Assembly: GCA_030596145.1 (NCBI GenBank)
Contig: JAUVKS010000013.1
Span: 1 to 16,113, forward strand
DNA: 16,113 bases
Reading direction: 5' to 3'
Source: Pseudomonadota bacterium
GTDB taxonomy: Bacteria; Desulfobacterota; Syntrophia; Syntrophales; JADFWA01
The notes under the pieces were generated by a model, which saw nothing but the letters and a program-made list of their open reading frames with translations, ran no database searches and was not told the origin of the DNA. Of this stretch, positions 13,911 to 16,113 are shown one piece after another. A program made the translations under genes and the position numbers. Numbering within the stretch: position 1 is the stretch's first letter; the number at the start of each line of letters is the position of its first letter.

Positions 13911-15206
13911 ATGTCGATTATTCTGAACATTCCTGCCATCGTGAGGATATCTATTGTTTTCGTTTTCGTCCTCATTATCATCAGAAAAAAAGTCTCGCTG
14001 GGCAATGCCTTCATCCTGGGAGCGATCCTCACAGGCGCACTCTTCGGGCTGAAGCCGACCGGCATGTTAAATTCCATGGCAGGCTCTGTTGTAATGCCGA
14101 AAACTCTTTCCCTCGCAGTCATGGTTACACTCATCCTCGTTCTCAGCGGCAGTCTGGAGCGGGGAGGACATATGGAGCGGCTTCTCAACAATTTCCGCGG
14201 TCTCGTTGCGAATCCCCGACTGAATCTTGCAATATTTCCCGCTCTTATCGGTCTTCTTCCCATGCCGGGAGGCGCGGTGTTCTCGGCTCCAATGGTGAAG
14301 GAACTAGGAAACAAAAGCAGGCTAAGGCCGGATCAGCTCAGTTTTATCAACTACTGGTACCGCCATATCTGGGAATACTGGTGGCCCCTCTATCCCGGGA
14401 TACTCCTTTCGGTAACGCTGGCCGACATAAATCTTTGGACACTTATCATGATCACGTGGCCGCTCACTCTTGTAGCGGTTTCTGTCGGCACCCTTTCCGT
14501 AAAAGGGGTTGACCTGAAACATGCCGTGGAAAAAGGAAGGAAGAACCATTCCGCAAGACCGTTTTTTAAAGAGCTCGTTCCCATCCTCATGGTGATACTT
14601 GTAGGGCTCGGTGTGGGGACGCTGCTTTCCAGAGTCTTTCCCGGGTTCCACATCGCAAGGGAGTTGGGATTGATTATCTCGCTTATTTTAACGATCGGTT
14701 ATGTGTGGCTCCAAAACGGAATGAATGGATACAAAATCCGGAAGGTCGTCATAGACCCGCACCTTTTGAAGATGTTCTATATGGTTATTGCCATACTGAT
14801 CTTCAAAGGAATGCTTGAGGACAGCCAAGCCGTCGAGGCAATAAGCCTGGAATTTATGGAACTTTCCGTCCCCCTCGTCCTTATTACCGTTGCACTCCCC
14901 TTTATAGTGGGAGGGATTACGGGAATAACAATAGCCTTTGTGGGGAGTACTTTTCCCATTATCGTTCCGCTCGTATATTCCTCAGGAGAAGGCTCCTTTG
15001 TACTTGCCTATGTTATGCTTGCCCTTGTTAGCGGTCTTGTGGGGGTTCTACTCTCGCCGCTCCACCTTTGCCTTGTACTTTCAAACCAGTATTTCGGCGC
15101 TGCCGTCGGCCGCGTATACAGACATCTTATCTTGCCCTGCTTACTCCTCTTTGGAACAGGACTCGTCTACTTTTTCATCGTTCGCTGGGTGATTTTCAGA
15201 TTCTAA
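13911..15206 (+). CDS. DUF401-family integral membrane permease
   Basis: A 431-residue protein with about eleven hydrophobic spans. Distinctive conserved-looking parts are GLLPMPGGAVFSAPMV (about 113-128) and INYWYRHIWEYWWPLYPG (about 145-162), followed near the C-terminus by GGITGITIAFVGSTFPII. I recognise these as DUF401 signatures, a family distantly related to ion-transporter and Na+/H+ antiporter-like permeases; its substrate is unknown. ATG 13911 is preferred because GGAG lies 5-8 nt upstream and the protein then opens with a hydrophobic segment. A GTG/TTG-type extension to 13833 would add 26 non-hydrophobic residues spanning the promoter. It has its own promoter and no cotranscribed partner. 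Confidence 0.85.
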   Translation: MSIILNIPAIVRISIVFVFVLIIIRKKVSLGNAFILGAILTGALFGLKPTGMLNSMAGSVVMPKTLSLAVMVTLILVLSGSLERGGHMERLLNNFRGLVANPRLNLAIFPALIGLLPMPGGAVFSAPMVKELGNKSRLRPDQLSFINYWYRHIWEYWWPLYPGILLSVTLADINLWTLIMITWPLTLVAVSVGTLSVKGVDLKHAVEKGRKNHSARPFFKELVPILMVILVGLGVGTLLSRVFPGFHIARELGLIISLILTIGYVWLQNGMNGYKIRKVVIDPHLLKMFYMVIAILIFKGMLEDSQAVEAISLEFMELSVPLVLITVALPFIVGGITGITIAFVGSTFPIIVPLVYSSGEGSFVLAYVMLALVSGLVGVLLSPLHLCLVLSNQYFGAAVGRVYRHLILPCLLLFGTGLVYFFIVRWVIFRF

Positions 15207-15246
15207 GTTAATATACCTTTCATTATTTTCTCCACACGTAATTTAG

Positions 15247-15302
15247 ATGGTTTCGCAAAAATCCGAAGACGGGTTCGTCAAATGCGGATTTAGCCCGGAT
15301 TG
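15247..15302. repeat. Nested palindromic repeat upstream of the toxin-antitoxin pair
   Basis: AAATCCG (15259-15265) pairs with CGGATTT (15285-15291), enclosing GACG-GGTT-CGTC (15268-15279). The surrounding TGGTTTCGCAAAAATCCG wording resembles a dispersed intergenic repeat type seen in delta-proteobacterial and related genomes (from memory, not checked). Confidence 0.5.
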
Positions 15303-15317
15303 TGAGGTTAAAATTTA

Positions 15318-15345
15318 TTGACAAATATCATTTTTATGATAATTT
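15318..15345 (+). promoter_or_regulatory. Toxin-antitoxin promoter with embedded palindromic operator
   Basis: TTGACA (15318-15323) and TAATTT (15340-15345) with a 16-nt spacer. The spacer holds the dyad TATCAT-TTTT-ATGATA (15326-15341), which fits autorepression by the antitoxin or the toxin-antitoxin complex. Confidence 0.6.
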
Positions 15346-15375
15346 ATTCTCAAAATAAAAGGACAGGAGGATATT

Positions 15376-15639
15376 ATGCCTTTAATTAGACCGATATCCG
15401 ATTTAAGGAATCGAGCTAACGAAATATCAGAGCTTTGCCATAGCGAAGATCAGCCTGTATTCATAACCAAAAACGGAAAAGGCGATTTGGTTGTAATGAG
15501 CCAGACCCATTATGAACGTCTCCATAATTTACTTGAGCTATATCAAAAACTTGGAGAAGCCGAAGCATTGGATGCAACGGGTGAACAGGGGATAACGCAC
15601 CGTGAGATGATTGGACGTTTAAGGGCAAAAATCACATGA
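15376..15639 (+). CDS. Phd/YefM-family antitoxin
   Basis: An 87-residue antitoxin. The N-terminal half (about 1-50), with IRPISDLRNRANEISELC, then QPVFITKNGKGDLVVMS and YERL, is the Phd/YefM DNA-binding fold. The charged C-terminal half would wrap the toxin. GGAGG sits 5 nt before the ATG. Its stop overlaps the toxin start (ATGA), the usual antitoxin-first arrangement that makes antitoxin in excess. It likely represses its own promoter at the upstream dyad. Confidence 0.92.
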   Translation: MPLIRPISDLRNRANEISELCHSEDQPVFITKNGKGDLVVMSQTHYERLHNLLELYQKLGEAEALDATGEQGITHREMIGRLRAKIT

Positions 15640-15941
15640 GTAAACCCTGCGAGATTCGCTACCTGAACACAGCAGAAAATGACCTTCTTGATATTTTTGA
15701 ATATATCAAGAAAGACAATGCAACTGCCGCCATCTCACAACTTGAAAAATTTGATAAGTCGATTTCTCAGTTAGCGACAAATCCATTCCTTGGTGTAATT
15801 CCTAAGGATGAACGGCTAAAGAAGCTCGGATACCGGATGCTGATTATTGACAAATACCTCGTGTTTTATGTTGTCAAAACCGAAATAGTTCAGGTACGTC
15901 GTATTATTCACGGAGCTCGTCTATATAGTTTTCTCTTCTAA
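15636..15941 (+). CDS. RelE/ParE-superfamily toxin
   Basis: A 101-residue basic small toxin. The pattern is typical: an N-terminal YLNTAENDLLDIFEYI helix pair, PFLGVIPKDERLKKLGYRMLII in the middle, and the closing VRRIIHGARLYSFLF, which matches the RRIxHGARxY end of ParE/RelE proteins. Members either cleave mRNA on the ribosome or poison gyrase, and the sequence does not decide which. The start lies within the antitoxin stop (ATGA). The module sits alone between the permease and the second BirA promoter and is probably acquired. Confidence 0.9.
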   Translation: MSKPCEIRYLNTAENDLLDIFEYIKKDNATAAISQLEKFDKSISQLATNPFLGVIPKDERLKKLGYRMLIIDKYLVFYVVKTEIVQVRRIIHGARLYSFLF

Positions 15942-15980
15942 AAAACCATTTGACAAACGGAGTTTCTATACCCCCCCCCA

Positions 15981-16012
15981 TTGTCAACCTGTATTTTAAT
16001 TGTGGTTGACAT
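15981..16012. promoter_or_regulatory. Second BirA operator
   Basis: TTGTCAACC (15981-15989), 14-nt spacer, GGTTGACAT (16004-16012). Half-sites and spacer length are identical to the bioB operator. A run of nine Cs (15971-15979) ends two bases before it. Confidence 0.92.
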
Positions 16013-16034
16013 ATGTTTCCCTCTTTGGTATAAA
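16006..16034 (+). promoter_or_regulatory. Promoter under the second BirA operator
   Basis: TTGACA (16006-16011), 17-nt spacer, TATAAA (16029-16034), a near-consensus sigma70 promoter. As at bioB, the -35 lies inside the right operator half. Confidence 0.88.
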
Positions 16035-16091
16035 AGCGCTCCAAAGAAGCTAAGTAAATAGACCCAAAGGTGGGATATAAAAGAGGTATAA

Positions 16092-16113
16092 ATGGGCATT
16101 TTAGACAAGATAA
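16092..16113 (+). CDS. Start of a BirA-controlled gene (cut by window edge)
   Basis: Only MGILDKI is visible. The start is well supported by GAGGT five bases upstream and by the BirA-regulated promoter about 60 nt back. Regulation implies a biotin-related role, such as biotin synthesis (bioF, bioD, precursor genes), biotin uptake, or a biotin-dependent carboxylase subunit. Seven residues do not allow a choice. Confidence 0.6.

Overview
The window looks like chromosomal DNA of a Gram-negative anaerobe, most likely a Desulfobacterota (delta-proteobacterial) member. This rests on a BirA-repressed biotin cluster with fatty-acid-type accessory genes, a GntR-linked TRAP transporter, clostridial/delta-type BioB and BioA variants, and several kinds of dispersed palindromic repeat. 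The taxonomic call is an inference. No rRNA, tRNA, CRISPR array or intact transposase was seen.

Left part (1-4693, minus strand, in transcription order): birA, a 9-nt gap, a multi-spanning membrane protein of unknown function, a 250-bp gap holding a short eroded copy of part of birA, comM/yifB (best start a TTG at 2523), then ilvE, which runs off the left edge. Between birA and bioB lies a divergent regulatory region with a clear BirA operator (TTGTCAACC-N14-GGTTGACAT) overlapping a sigma70-type promoter for bioB.

Centre-left (4832-8306, plus strand): bioB, bioA, a FabZ-like hotdog protein and a FabG-like short-chain dehydrogenase form a tight biotin operon (1-nt gap, a repeat-filled 103-nt gap, then an ATGA overlap). 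Both fatty-acid-like enzymes have altered signature residues, which suggests a dedicated route to the pimeloyl precursor rather than housekeeping lipid synthesis. BioB lacks two of the four classical [2Fe-2S] ligands and has an extra cysteine. The 3' end of the operon runs into AT-rich debris (8303-9157): an open frame broken by a probable frameshift, then the severed HRDC end of a recQ gene. bioF and bioD are not in the window.

Centre-right (9379-13505, plus): a GntR/FCD regulator, a complete TRAP transporter (DctP, DctQ, DctM) and a small cupin form a catabolic uptake locus, with a 15-bp stem-loop between dctP and dctQ.

Right part (13506-16113, plus): a 400-bp non-coding stretch with two strong palindromes, a DUF401-type permease with its own promoter, a Phd/YefM-RelE/ParE toxin-antitoxin pair, and then a second BirA-operator/promoter 55/63 identical to the bioB promoter. 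It drives a gene starting at 16092 that is cut off after seven codons. Two near-identical BirA-controlled promoters thus flank about 11 kb of mixed cargo, consistent with a biotin regulon that was duplicated or split.
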